Below, in pieces: positions 17,136-17,326 of a DNA stretch of 17,326 bases. Where the stretch lies: positions 1 through 17,326 of the forward strand of contig CADWAF010002289.1 of NCBI GenBank assembly GCA_902984215.1. The letters are read 5' to 3'. Under the pieces are notes generated by a model. It worked only from the letters and a program-made list of their open reading frames with translations, had not been told where the DNA came from and ran no database searches. Positions within the stretch are counted from its first letter, which is position 1; every line of letters begins with the position of its first letter. Made by a program: the position numbers and the translations under genes. The DNA comes from Willaertia magna. Its lineage: Eukaryota > Heterolobosea > Eutetramitea > Acrasida > Naegleriidae.

Positions 17136-17326
17136 CCACCCTCCACACCCTGATAATTAGTTTTTTACTACTTGAGGTTTTTCTCCAGATAATGGAGCCA
17201 TCCTAAGGCCCCTGGCCTTATATAACTCAGGTTATTATTATGTGAGTGTTCAGGGCACTCAGAAGGTAGGTCCAGCTCAGGCTTTAACTTTATAATTAAA
17301 TTTTTTATTCTTTACCTAATTATTTC
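17136..17326 (+). other. GC-richer tail with three successive hairpins
   Basis: Composition rises sharply above the local level until about 17280. Three perfect stems follow each other: CTCCA/TGGAG (17183-17197, loop 5), TAAGGCC/GGCCTTA (17204-17220, loop 3) and TGAGTG/CACTCA (17243-17261, loop 7). No ORF of note. Probably the 3' region of the retroelement, perhaps a structured 3' UTR used in cDNA priming; it could also be flanking DNA with a structured RNA. Confidence 0.45.

Noticed and set aside
12591..17326. DIRS-1-type inverted terminal repeats
   Set aside because: The reverse complement of the left repeat is not found at the right side; the repeats are direct.
1..17326. CRISPR array, bacterial operon, tRNA or rRNA genes
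   Set aside because: No regularly spaced repeats and no cloverleaf or rRNA-like sequence; the gene types and composition are eukaryotic.

Overview
The window reads as nuclear DNA of a compact, very AT-rich unicellular eukaryote. Predicted genes are intronless, proteins are rich in Asn, Lys, Ile and Gln, intergenic DNA is almost pure A/T, and there are serine/threonine-kinase-like, NHL-propeller and B-box proteins plus a tyrosine-recombinase retroelement. Kinase-NHL and B-box-NHL families fit protists of the heterolobosean or amoebozoan kind, but the lineage cannot be fixed from sequence alone.

Layout: 2-554 holds a decayed, unrecognised gene spread over three frames. 1021-1388 is an orphan gene start whose upstream sequence is copied in inverted orientation at 5156-5227. 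Then follow minus-strand genes: a truncated kinase (1292-2062), a Ser/Asn-rich protein (4136-5122), a full kinase-NHL fusion (5663-7513), a broken B-box/coiled-coil/NHL gene whose 3' part is joined to an unrelated tail (8002-9335), and two secreted low-complexity proteins, one Tyr/Gly/Asn-rich (9824-10249) and one Pro/Gln/Tyr-rich (10881-12053). The two kinases are recent paralogues with a near-identical central block. The NHL module is shared between the kinase and the B-box gene, so this is a site of local duplication, conversion and domain shuffling.

From 12591 to at least 17135 lies a DIRS-order (Ngaro/PAT-like) retroelement. It has a perfect 171-bp direct repeat at both ends (12591-12761 and 16965-17135), a gag-like ORF, an RT-RNase H ORF and a tyrosine recombinase ORF with the R, H-x-x-R and Y residues present. 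The three ORFs carry 14 in-frame stops but only one visible frameshift, and the RT catalytic box reads YIDN instead of YxDD. The pattern suggests decay by G:C to A:T transitions, or less likely stop-codon readthrough, in a copy whose terminal repeats have not diverged. The element is followed by a GC-richer tail with three successive hairpins.

The most unusual points are the stop-riddled but nearly frameshift-free element with perfect repeats, the kinase-NHL and B-box-NHL shuffling, a shared upstream motif in front of the two secreted-protein genes, and strong enrichment of TTTACAA/TTGTAAA in intergenic DNA.
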